A DNA stretch of 53,629 nt from contig JAPZAS010000031.1 of NCBI GenBank assembly GCA_027460525.1, forward strand, positions 1 through 53,629. Direction: 5' to 3'. Positions 17,997-24,918 of this stretch are shown here, piece after piece. Numbering within the stretch: the stretch's first letter is position 1; the number at the start of each line of letters is the position of its first letter. The notes below the pieces were generated by a model, which saw nothing but the letters and a program-made list of their open reading frames with translations, had not been told where the DNA came from and ran no database searches. Position numbers and translations under genes: made by a program. Source of the stretch: Candidatus Methanoperedens sp. GTDB lineage: Archaea; Halobacteriota; Methanosarcinia; Methanosarcinales; Methanoperedenaceae.

Positions 17997-19093
17997 TTTT
18001 TATTCTTTCCAGGATACGCTGACGCTGAACCTAAATCAGATTTTACCCACATCTTTGACATTCTGGCAAAGGTGTCTGTATATATCTTTGCCATAATCTT
18101 TACAGGCTCCATCATTTCTTTCATCGGGCCTGCCAGGGGCATGTCCTCAAAGAAGCTGTCAAAAGCTTTTTCATACATTTTTATCCAGAGAGTATAAAAT
18201 TCTTTAGCTACCTCTGGATCAGTGGCTTGTTGTGATAGCTCCTTGGTCTTTTCTGCCATTTTTTCAAGTGCAGCAATCCATGCCTTGTACATGTTCAGAT
18301 AAATACTGGTGCTCTGCACGAAACTCTCAAATACTTCTTTTGAAGGCTGCATAGACTGCACGCACTTGCCATAGGTCTCTTTATATGTTTCCATCCATAT
18401 AGTATAAAATTCCTTGTAAGCTTCGGGGCTTGCATCTCCCCGAGAAAGTTCTGCCATTTTCTCAGAAAGCCTCTGCATGGATTCAATCCACGGACCGTAT
18501 AACCTGGAGTATGTATTCTTCCATAGTTTTGACATCTGGACAAAGCTCTCCAAGTAGATATCCGGTATGCCTGTGTATTTTTCAAATATCTCTTTTGTAC
18601 TCTCTTGAGCAGGGAGTGCAAGAATTTCGTCGAATATTTTTTCATACGACTTTATCCACATATCATAGCATTCTTTATATTTTGCAGGGTCAGTTTCGCC
18701 TTTGAGTATCTCCTGGGTATTCTTTGCATTCTCCTCTAACTCGGCAATCCATCCTCTGTATAGTCTATTCGATTCCTCTGCACTTGAGAGGAATTTCTCA
18801 AGCGTTTCTTTATTGGACTTCAGCGTTGGGACTGGATAAAATTTACCAAAGGTGTTCTGGTATGTTTTCATCCATTCATCATAAAATTCCTTGTATTTCT
18901 GTGGTGTAGCTTCCTTTGAGAGAAGAGTCGCCTTCTCAAACATCTCTCCCGTTGATTCAATCCAGGGCTTGTACAGCTTTAAGTAGGAATCCTCCCACGT
19001 TTTTGAAACTTCTGTGTAGCTATCTGCCCACGTCTTGAAAATATCTTTCTTCTCTCCAGTTGTATCTTTTCTTTCCTCAGTTTTCTTAACCAT
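17993..19093 (-). CDS. PhaE-like repeat protein (copy B), possible phasin or granule scaffold
   Basis: A 366-residue, all-helical, charged protein. A motif of the type Y-K-E-F-Y-D-E-W-x-K-T-Y-x-x-x-F, also found in PhaE, recurs about every 85-95 residues: 'FYDEWMKTYQNTFG', 'CYDMWIKSYEKIF', 'FYTIWMETYKETYG' and 'FYTLWIKMYEKAF'. Between them lie aromatic 'W..SY.KLY.PWIES' segments. It has no signal peptide or membrane span. It overlaps phaE by 4 bp and is closely similar to the 366-residue protein encoded at 19710-20810. By repeat content and position it is probably a PHA-granule coat or synthase-accessory protein. No catalytic motif is visible. Confidence 0.75.
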   Translation of the reverse strand: MVKKTEERKDTTGEKKDIFKTWADSYTEVSKTWEDSYLKLYKPWIESTGEMFEKATLLSKEATPQKYKEFYDEWMKTYQNTFGKFYPVPTLKSNKETLEKFLSSAEESNRLYRGWIAELEENAKNTQEILKGETDPAKYKECYDMWIKSYEKIFDEILALPAQESTKEIFEKYTGIPDIYLESFVQMSKLWKNTYSRLYGPWIESMQRLSEKMAELSRGDASPEAYKEFYTIWMETYKETYGKCVQSMQPSKEVFESFVQSTSIYLNMYKAWIAALEKMAEKTKELSQQATDPEVAKEFYTLWIKMYEKAFDSFFEDMPLAGPMKEMMEPVKIMAKIYTDTFARMSKMWVKSDLGSASAYPGKNKK

Positions 19094-19121
19094 AATAATT
19101 CACCTGTTTTAATTAGTCCCT

Positions 19122-19133
19122 GTATTTAAATAC
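19122..19133 (-). promoter_or_regulatory. Palindromic TATA-like element before PhaE-like gene B
   Basis: The perfect palindrome GTATTTAAATAC, flanked by CCC and GGG, lies 29 bases upstream of the phaE-like ATG (19093). An AGGTGA ribosome binding site is in between. It could serve as the TATA box with a very short leader, or as an operator overlapping it. Confidence 0.4.
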
Positions 19134-19425
19134 GGGGTCTTTTATAAACCCTGCAGACTTGTTGCTTTTATGCACTAATGATCGCACTCGCAACTCCACG
19201 GACTATGCCCTTTATGTTCGTTCTCATATATAAGATTTTTTTCTATATTAATCGTTATATTTATTATTAATCATTATATTAAAGAAGAATCGATGTATTC
19301 TCATTTAAGTTATTCGATGAACTCGTTGATGGGCATTGCCCTGTATGTCGCTCATCAAATAATCCGCAACATACGATCCTTACCTTCCAAGCAAATTCCA
19401 CTTTTATATTATCTGTTATCTTACT
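19134..19425. promoter_or_regulatory. Intergenic region with copy 2 of a duplicated promoter element (19223-19280)
   Basis: No gene is visible. The segment 19223-19280 is about 90 percent identical to 21135-21194. On the minus strand it has two related 9-mers (TAATGATTA and TAACGATTA) followed by a TATA box TTATATATGA. In the other copy this promoter lies 20-40 bases before a 51-residue ORF. Here that ORF is missing, and the next leftward start is PhaE-like gene B about 110 bases on. Confidence 0.55.
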
Positions 19426-19692
19426 CTATGTTTTGTCCAGCATTTCCTCTAACATATCGTCTGCACTTAGCAGGTATCTTGCTCTCTCCAGGTCTATTTC
19501 CGCAAGGCTTTTCCATGAAGGCATGCCAAGGACTATTCCCGATGTCCTCTCTATATCTTCAAGCGTGTCTTCGTATGCTTCTTTCTTGACATTGTAGATA
19601 TAATTTCCATTTCCCACGTCAAGGTCAGCAAACGATGCTTCACGGTCGATTTCCTGGACGACACCGTCCAGGCTTATTTCTCTAAATCCCAT
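19426..19692 (-). CDS. Small protein of an unrecognised three-member local family (copy 1)
   Basis: An 88-residue acidic protein. Its C-terminal half (WKSLAEIDLERARYLLSADD followed by MLEEML) is almost identical to that of the proteins encoded at 21211-21489 and 22078-22416, also at DNA level. The middle segment YEDTLEDIERTSGIV resembles the N-terminal helix of carboxymuconolactone decarboxylase/AhpD-like proteins, but the catalytic CxxC domain is absent. It follows the phaE-like gene A by 17 bp with its own GAGGCGA binding site, so it is co-transcribed with PHA genes. I do not recognise a characterised function; a role in PHA granules or their regulation is only inferred from position. Confidence 0.7.
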   Translation of the reverse strand: MGFREISLDGVVQEIDREASFADLDVGNGNYIYNVKKEAYEDTLEDIERTSGIVLGMPSWKSLAEIDLERARYLLSADDMLEEMLDKT

Positions 19693-19709
19693 CTAATTCG
19701 CCTCTTTGT

Positions 19710-20810
19710 TCAAACCCGGCTTGTAGCGCTGGAAAACGAATTCACCCACAGCTTGGAGAACTTGGTAAATGTGTCTGCATATATCTTAGCCGCATTCTTT
19801 ACAGGCTCCAGAATCTCTTTCATCGGTCCGACCGCAGGAGTGTCCTCAAAGAAGCTGTCAAAAGCCTTTTCATACGTCTTTACCCATAGGTTATAAAATT
19901 CTTTTGAAGCCTCAGGATCATTGGTTCGTTTTGATAGCTCCTCAGCCTTTTCTGACAGTTTTTCAAGTGCTGCTATCCAGGACTTGTAAAGGTTCAGATA
20001 AATATTTGCGCTCTGTGCGAAACTCTCAAACACATCCTTTGAAGGCTGCGATTGGAAATCAAACAACTTGCCGTAGGTTTCATTATACGTATCCAGCCAC
20101 AGGGTATAAAATTCCTTATAAGCTTCGGGACTTGCGCCTCCTTTGGAGATTTCTGCTGCTTTCTCGGATAGCTTCGATATGGATGCCATCCACGGCTCGT
20201 AGAGCTTAGCATACGAATTCTTCCATAATTTTGATATCCGCAAAAAGGTCTCTGAGTAGAAATCGGGTACGCCTGTGTAATTTTCAAATGCCTCTTTTAT
20301 ATTTTCCCGGGCTGGCAGTTCAAGAAGCTCATCGAATATTTTTCCGTACGACTTTATCCACAGATCATAGACTTCTTTATATTTTGCAGGATCCTGTTCG
20401 CCTTCGAGTACCTCTCTTGTCTTCTGGGAATTCTCCTCTAACCTGGCAATCCATGACCTGTAGAGATTATTCGATTCCTCTGCGCTGAGCAAGAGTTTCT
20501 CAAGAGTCTCTTTATTGGATTTCACTGTCGGGATGGGATAAAAATCACCAAAGGTATTCTGGTATGTTTTCACCCATTCGTCATAAAATTCCTTATATTG
20601 CTTTGGTGTAGCATCCTTTGGGAGAAGAGCCGCTTTCTCAAACAGTTCTCCTGTGGATTCAAGCCACGGCTTGTACAGCTTTAAGTAGGAATCCTCCCAC
20701 AATTTTGAAATGCCTATGTGGCTGTCAGCCCATATCTTGAAAACATCTTTCTTTTCTTCATTCACAACTTTTCTCTCTTCAGTTTTTCTTTCTTCAGTTT
20801 TTTTAACCAT
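19710..20810 (-). CDS. PhaE-like repeat protein (copy A), possible phasin or granule scaffold
   Basis: A 366-residue helical paralogue of the protein encoded at 17993-19093, with the same order of repeats: 'FYDEWVKTYQNTFG', 'VYDLWIKSYGKIFDE', 'FYTLWLDTYNETYG' and 'FYNLWVKTYEKAFDS'. The N-terminus differs by a short TEERK duplication and the C-terminus ends in FSSATSRV. An AGGAGTGA site precedes the ATG. It opens a leftward unit with the 88-residue small gene. The paralogues differ at many positions but keep length, so the duplication is old and under selection. No enzymatic motif is seen; a PHA granule role is inferred from the PhaE-like repeats and neighbours. Confidence 0.75.
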   Translation of the reverse strand: MVKKTEERKTEERKVVNEEKKDVFKIWADSHIGISKLWEDSYLKLYKPWLESTGELFEKAALLPKDATPKQYKEFYDEWVKTYQNTFGDFYPIPTVKSNKETLEKLLLSAEESNNLYRSWIARLEENSQKTREVLEGEQDPAKYKEVYDLWIKSYGKIFDELLELPARENIKEAFENYTGVPDFYSETFLRISKLWKNSYAKLYEPWMASISKLSEKAAEISKGGASPEAYKEFYTLWLDTYNETYGKLFDFQSQPSKDVFESFAQSANIYLNLYKSWIAALEKLSEKAEELSKRTNDPEASKEFYNLWVKTYEKAFDSFFEDTPAVGPMKEILEPVKNAAKIYADTFTKFSKLWVNSFSSATSRV

Positions 20811-20945
20811 ATTTATTCACTCCTATTTAGTTTTTTTATTATTTTATCTAACCAGTTCAGTATGATTGGATTTCAACACTGAGAGCATAAACGTTATCTA
20901 TATACAGTATATAGGCTAGCCAGTTCAGTATGATTGAATTTCAAC
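20811..20945 (-). promoter_or_regulatory. Direct repeats and palindrome upstream of PhaE-like gene A
   Basis: Two 26-bp direct copies (beginning CCAGTTCAGTATGATTG) at 20852-20877 and 20920-20945 differ at one base. Between them is the 17-base palindrome CTATATAC-A-GTATATAG (20898-20914). AT-rich sequence nearer the gene may hold the TATA box. Repeated sites around a palindrome suggest an operator region for the PHA unit. The second copy overlaps the end of the 51-residue ORF. Confidence 0.5.
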
Positions 20946-21096
20946 CCACCAACTTTTTGATATCATGCAGCGATATGTGATAATCTTTAGATACATCAAA
21001 TTCAGCCTTGATTAAGGCTTCATTTTCGTTCACACCTGTATGCATGAATGCCATTTTTCTTTTTGAAATTGCTGCCAATACATCAAATATATCCAT
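20941..21096 (-). CDS. 51-residue hypothetical protein
   Basis: A short ORF encoding 51 residues, beginning MDIFDVLAAISKRK and ending SLHDIKKLVG. A GGGAG ribosome binding site lies at good distance before the ATG. A TATA box (TTATATATGA, near 21137-21146) lies about 40 bases before the ATG, at the right distance for transcription starting just ahead of the gene. It has no Cys, signal peptide or membrane span and looks like a small helical protein. It sits between the 92-residue small gene and the phaE-like gene A. No family recognised; promoter and binding site are the main support. Confidence 0.55.
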   Translation of the reverse strand: MDIFDVLAAISKRKMAFMHTGVNENEALIKAEFDVSKDYHISLHDIKKLVG

Positions 21097-21134
21097 ATGT
21101 CATCAACTCCCTAGGCAATACCTGCATAGTCATA

Positions 21135-21194
21135 CTCATATATAAGATTTTCTTTCTATATTAATGATTATATTTAATTATTAATCATTAAATT
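21135..21194 (-). promoter_or_regulatory. Copy 1 of a duplicated promoter element
   Basis: On the minus strand the inverted 9-mers TAATGATTA and TAATCATTA are followed by a spacer and the TATA box TTATATATGA. This 60-bp block is repeated with about 90 percent identity at 19223-19280. A similar TTATATATATGG box stands before the 92-residue gene (about 21633-21646). Shared control of the PHA-island genes by one regulator is the simplest reading. Confidence 0.55.
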
Positions 21195-21210
21195 TAGGAA
21201 TATCTTATCC

Positions 21211-21489
21211 TCAGGTTTTGCCCAGCATTTCCTCTAACATATCGTCTGCACTCAGCAGGTATCTTGCTCTCTCCATGTCTATCTCCGCAAGACCCTTCCA
21301 TGAAGACCATTTTTGGATATTCTCTATACATTCAAGCGTATCTTCATATAACTCATCAAGGTTGACATTGGAATTGATATACTCTCCATTTCCCACATCA
21401 ACCGCGATGTCAGCAAATGACCCTTCAAGATCAATTTCCTGGACGAAATCGTCAAGCATATTGGATTCGCTTATTTCTTTAAATGCCAT
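21211..21489 (-). CDS. Small protein of an unrecognised three-member local family (copy 2)
   Basis: A 92-residue acidic protein whose C-terminal 36 residues (WKGLAEIDMERARYLLSADD then MLEEML) nearly match the 88-residue paralogue at 19426-19692. The DNA over the last 80-odd bases is almost identical, pointing to recent duplication or gene conversion. The N-terminal VQEID...SFADI segment is also shared with that paralogue. GGGGTGA lies 5 bases before the ATG. No catalytic motif or membrane span. It is separate from the phaE-like gene A by the 51-residue ORF and the repeated promoter element. Function unknown. Confidence 0.7.
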   Translation of the reverse strand: MAFKEISESNMLDDFVQEIDLEGSFADIAVDVGNGEYINSNVNLDELYEDTLECIENIQKWSSWKGLAEIDMERARYLLSADDMLEEMLGKT

Positions 21490-21549
21490 CTAATTCACCC
21501 CTTTGTTTACAGTTGTTTGACTTTTTTTGACTATTGTATAGATTTCCAT
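21490..21549 (-). CDS. Possible 19-residue leader peptide
   Basis: A 20-codon frame (MEIYTIVKKSQTTVNKGVN, stop TAG) begins behind a strong GTAGGAGG site. Its stop directly abuts the ATG of the 92-residue gene (TAGATG). This could couple translation of the small protein. The last bases (AACAAAG...GAATTAGATGG) are also conserved before the 88-residue paralogue, where no such leader frame exists, so it may only reflect a conserved binding site. Confidence 0.3.
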   Translation of the reverse strand: MEIYTIVKKSQTTVNKGVN

Positions 21550-22077
21550 GTTATTATTCCTCCTACAGTGCCCCATGAGATACGTTTTTTAGCACCCTAA
21601 TTTTTTTGGTAAATGTTATGTAGGCTTTGGCCATATATATAACTTATCATGATTATAATAATAATGCTAATTTCACACAGCTTTTATCATTCTATCCTTC
21701 AATCATTTTTTTGTTTTATTGTATTCATTCAGAATCACCAAATATCTCTATTACGTCAATAATATTTAATCTACGTAAAAAGGCTGTTTTTAGCATATTC
21801 ATTCTGAAAAAGGATTGGATGAGGAAATAATTGCCATAAAAATTTCGCTTTTCTAATCATCAAAACCGTTTGAATTTAATGTCAATTCTGCTTGGCATAA
21901 TTAGATTAGATATTTTTGGAATGACCTTTTAAAGATTCAATTTGTAGCCAAACAATTTCTTAATCCATAGCCCATACCTGAATTAAAGTAATATGTGTCA
22001 GCAATTCAAAAGCAATAACATTGACTCAAACGCCTTCGGATTTCAATTTTAAATGTTTCACTGGTGCGAGTACAACA
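21550..22077. other. AT-rich intergenic region
   Basis: About 530 bp between two members of the small-protein family, with no convincing gene. The right-hand end of the leftward promoter (TTATATATATGG near 21633-21646) and its 60-base leader are the only recognisable parts. The rest is strongly AT-rich with scattered short frames lacking ribosome binding sites; it may hold decayed sequence. Confidence 0.5.
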
Positions 22078-22416
22078 TTAGGCGCTCTCTTCTTGCGCTG
22101 CCTCAGAGCCGCCACTGGATTTTATGGGCGTGGGTACAACATTACCTTGCGTTTCGCTCAACATTTTTTCTACCATTTCATCTGTGCTTAGCAAGTATCT
22201 TGCTCTCTCCAAGTCTATCTCCCCGAGGTTCCTCCACGAAGTAGCCTCACGGCACTGAATACAGAACTTCACGACACTCTCCAGCTCTATCTCCTCATGG
22301 CTCTTCCATGAAGGCCAGTCATGGACAAGTTTTTCCTTGGGAAAAAACTTCATTAAGCTAGGTACTGTTCCCAATGTCTTCTCTATATCGTTAAGCGTAT
22401 CTTCATATATTCCCAT
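22078..22416 (-). CDS. Small protein of the local family (copy 3), AhpD-like N-terminus
   Basis: A 112-residue protein, the longest member of the family. Its N-terminal part ('YEDTLNDIEKTLGTVPSLMK', then FFPKEKLVHDWPSWK) resembles the N-terminal helices of carboxymuconolactone decarboxylase/AhpD-like proteins. A short CIQC-containing stretch follows where that family has its CxxC domain, then the shared tail EIDLERARYLLSTDEM. The two shorter paralogues look like this one with the middle deleted. A Ser/Glu-rich C-terminus is added. I prefer the ATG at 22416 with GGTGAT just upstream; a GTG at 22428 is possible. Function unknown; a redox or granule role is speculation. Confidence 0.65.
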   Translation of the reverse strand: MGIYEDTLNDIEKTLGTVPSLMKFFPKEKLVHDWPSWKSHEEIELESVVKFCIQCREATSWRNLGEIDLERARYLLSTDEMVEKMLSETQGNVVPTPIKSSGGSEAAQEESA

Positions 22417-22560
22417 TCCTATCACCACTTTATATAATAGATTTGTCGCACAATAAAACTTTCGGTGGGTGTGGATGCCTTGTAGCAGATGTTATTTCAC
22501 CCGGCTTTTCATAAAAGGTAAATATTATCAAGTTAAACCCACAATCCTGAGTACTGCAAA

Positions 22561-23139
22561 ATGGAATTTCGCTATAAAAATACTGTTATCAAAACCACAC
22601 CGTTAGTTTACGAACCTTCAGAGGATTCCTTCCTGCTTGCAGAGGTTGCATTATCCGAGATAAAAGACAAGGAGAGGATTTTAGAACTGGGGTGCGGGAG
22701 CGGGATAATATCTGCTGTCATAAAAGCCAATACAAAAGCAAGAATAGCTGGGATTGACATAAACCCATTCGCTGCAGCCTGCACAAAACAAAATGGAGTT
22801 GAAGCAATAAGGGGGGATCTGCTAAGTTGCATCAAAGGAAAATTTGATATGATAATATTCAATCCGCCGTATCTTCCAGGTCGTGAAGGGACAAGAAAGG
22901 ACTGGATTGACATTGCTCTGGACGGGGGATACGATGGCAGGGAAATAATATACCGGTTTCTTGAGGATGCACTGCCTCACCTTGTTGAAAATGGGCGAGT
23001 TTTGATGGTAGTGTCGTCATTGACCGGAATCGGAGAGGTGAAGTCGAAGATGAAGTCCCTGAATTATGAAGTGGAAGATAAGCTCCAGGAAAGATTCATG
23101 TTCGAGCAACTCGCTGTAATAGCAGGCACCAGGAGATGA
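22561..23139 (+). CDS. HemK2/Mtq2-type protein glutamine methyltransferase
   Basis: A 192-residue class I SAM-dependent methyltransferase with LELGCGSG (residues 41-48) for SAM binding and the NPPY motif (101-104) that binds the target glutamine or amino group. Its size and lack of the PrmC N-terminal domain place it with archaeal/eukaryotic Mtq2-like enzymes, which methylate the GGQ glutamine of release factor aRF1. It stands alone, divergent from the small-protein gene at 22416. Substrate is assigned by family only. Confidence 0.85.
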   Translation: MEFRYKNTVIKTTPLVYEPSEDSFLLAEVALSEIKDKERILELGCGSGIISAVIKANTKARIAGIDINPFAAACTKQNGVEAIRGDLLSCIKGKFDMIIFNPPYLPGREGTRKDWIDIALDGGYDGREIIYRFLEDALPHLVENGRVLMVVSSLTGIGEVKSKMKSLNYEVEDKLQERFMFEQLAVIAGTRR

Positions 23140-23150
23140 ACTAAAAGGAT

Positions 23151-23432
23151 TTAAATTTCAATTTCTGCAAACCTGTCAATATCGGTTCTGTGACCCCATA
23201 TATCCCCTGTCATGAGTTTTATATTTTTCATTTTTAAAAGTGTTTTCGTTGTATTTGAAATGGTTTTGTGATACGAAGAGGGTAACTGTATTCTCTTCAG
23301 TTTCGGGTTTTTTGTCACCAGTTCAAAAATATTTTTTTCAGATGGCCTGAAGCAAAAATGCACATTTTCTTCGTTTCCCTCAATATCTTTGAGGTCTTCC
23401 ATGGAGCCAATGATTCTGAAAACCGCTTTCAT
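23151..23432 (-). CDS. DUF1699 family protein
   Basis: A 93-residue protein resembling the DUF1699 family of Methanosarcinales. Segments seen include VHFCFRPSEKNIFELV, the KRIQLPSSYHKTIS stretch and LMTGDIWGHRTDI. The function of the family is unknown to me. It faces the methyltransferase gene tail to tail with an 11-bp gap. No membrane segment. Its presence supports an archaeal methanogen-like host. Confidence 0.75.
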   Translation of the reverse strand: MKAVFRIIGSMEDLKDIEGNEENVHFCFRPSEKNIFELVTKNPKLKRIQLPSSYHKTISNTTKTLLKMKNIKLMTGDIWGHRTDIDRFAEIEI

Positions 23433-23618
23433 AATGCATTATCTGGTATTCATACTATTTATATTTTTTACTTTTGTAAGTCCAAGCAAACAAATATGAA
23501 CCGCAGATACGTGGATAAGATGCGGCAGAGGTTTCGTATAGAGCAAAATAGATAGGCACTACATAAACGTTAAACAAAAATTTGAACGTTCCTGTGATGC
23601 AACGGAAAAAACCGGGAT

Positions 23619-23780
23619 TCACCCAAGCTTTTTGAATGCGCCTTTGGGCGCGCCGCACCAGGGGCAAACCCATTCATCAGGAATGTCTTCAAAAGCAGTT
23701 CCGGGCGCAACCCCGTTGTCTGGATCTCCAACAGCAGGGTCGTATACATATTCGCAGAGAGTACATTTCCACTTTTCCAT
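23619..23780 (-). CDS. Rubredoxin
   Basis: A 53-residue rubredoxin. The four cysteines of the single Fe site are Cys6 and Cys9 (CTLC) and Cys39 and Cys42 (CPWCGAPK). The canonical YVYDP and DIPDEWVCP segments are present. It is a soluble one-electron carrier, often involved in oxygen or peroxide defence in anaerobes. Start at 23780 is fixed by the conserved MEKWKC N-terminus. It stands alone between DUF1699 and the methionine synthase-like gene. Longer overlapping frames in the same place are not real. Confidence 0.95.
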   Translation of the reverse strand: MEKWKCTLCEYVYDPAVGDPDNGVAPGTAFEDIPDEWVCPWCGAPKGAFKKLG

Positions 23781-23867
23781 ATATTACACATTTTAACTAC
23801 AAAGCTTAACTGTATCGCTTATAAAGGCTTCAATAACTATAAAACCGCAAAGTACAATCAATAGCCA

Positions 23868-24893
23868 ATGATACTCTTCGATGATATCGGAAGCTATCCC
23901 CTGCCGGCAGGAACAAATAAAGAATGGGTAGCTCAGGCTGTAAAAAACCGTGACCCTGAGTTAATCAGCATTCTAAAAGATGCAATGCAGCAAAAAATAA
24001 CTGCCGGAGTGGAAGTGCCCACATATCCCCAGTTCCAGGACATGAACCAGCAGTTTCTGGGGATAATCAACGACGAATCCGCATCAGAAGAGCCTCTTAT
24101 AGTCCGCACGGAAAGGGCAAGGATAATGGAGCTTGAGGCTATTGAAGAGGTCGGAGAGGAATATTACAAAAAAAACGGCAGGAAATTAAATGTGAGGGTA
24201 TGCGTCACAGGACCCGTGGAACTGTATTTGAAACAGTTCGGGGCGACAGCATATAAGGATGTGTTGAACGCATTTGCAACCAGCATCGACCGGTTCATCA
24301 GCAATTCCATCGACAGTGCAAAACACCTCAATATATCCACGGTCTCTATCGATGAACCCAGCATAGGGATAAATCCGCAGATTATGTTCAATGATATCGA
24401 TATTATAGAAGCCCTGGAAAAAGCTGCAAAAACATCGGCATCACATAAAATAGATACTGAAATCCACCTGCACTCCCCACTCCATTATAAACTTGTATGC
24501 AGGGTGCCTTCGATAGGTATAATAGGCGTCGAATCTGCCGCAAGCCCGTCGTATCTTGACCTTATAGATAAAAAGGACCTCGAAGAGCATGATAAATTCC
24601 TCAGGATGGGTGTGGCACGCACTGACATTTTCGGAATGGCAGCGGCACTGAATGAGAAATACGGCACGAACGTATGGAAAGAGCCTTCAAAGCTTGATGA
24701 AATAACAACCCAAATGGAAACCCCGCAGACCATAAAAAAGCGGCTGGAAAAAGCGTATGGATTATTTGGCGAAAGGATAAAATATGCAGGTCCAGACTGC
24801 GGACTTGGTTCATGGCCTTCACAGGAACTTGCCTTCAAACTCCTGCAAAACACAGGGCTTGGAATAAAAGAATTTCTAAAGAATAAGATTTAA
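23868..24893 (+). CDS. Folate-independent methionine synthase-like protein (core MetE/UroD fold)
   Basis: A 341-residue protein corresponding to the catalytic C-terminal barrel of cobalamin-independent methionine synthase. Conserved features are an N-terminal DIGSYPLP, VTGPVEL, SIDEPSI and the C-terminal PDCGLGSWP. In MetE the zinc ligands are His-x-Cys, Glu and Cys. Here the Cys of PDCG and a Glu (GVESAAS) are present, but the His-x-Cys site reads H-L-H-S, so a histidine replaces the cysteine. Such stand-alone core-MetE proteins (Mes families) take methyl groups from corrinoid donors rather than folate. Methionine synthesis is the likely role; a different methyl acceptor is possible. Confidence 0.75.
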   Translation: MILFDDIGSYPLPAGTNKEWVAQAVKNRDPELISILKDAMQQKITAGVEVPTYPQFQDMNQQFLGIINDESASEEPLIVRTERARIMELEAIEEVGEEYYKKNGRKLNVRVCVTGPVELYLKQFGATAYKDVLNAFATSIDRFISNSIDSAKHLNISTVSIDEPSIGINPQIMFNDIDIIEALEKAAKTSASHKIDTEIHLHSPLHYKLVCRVPSIGIIGVESAASPSYLDLIDKKDLEEHDKFLRMGVARTDIFGMAAALNEKYGTNVWKEPSKLDEITTQMETPQTIKKRLEKAYGLFGERIKYAGPDCGLGSWPSQELAFKLLQNTGLGIKEFLKNKI

Positions 24894-24918
24894 TAGATGC
24901 CCGACAATTACTGATTTT

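Noticed and set aside
20852-20945. Minimal CRISPR array
   Set aside because: Only two repeats, one partly overlapping a coding frame, with a palindrome as the spacer and no cas genes in the window.
23455-23791. Two leftward frames of 72-73 codons
   Set aside because: They overlap the rubredoxin gene in other frames; rubredoxin at 23619-23780 is unambiguous.
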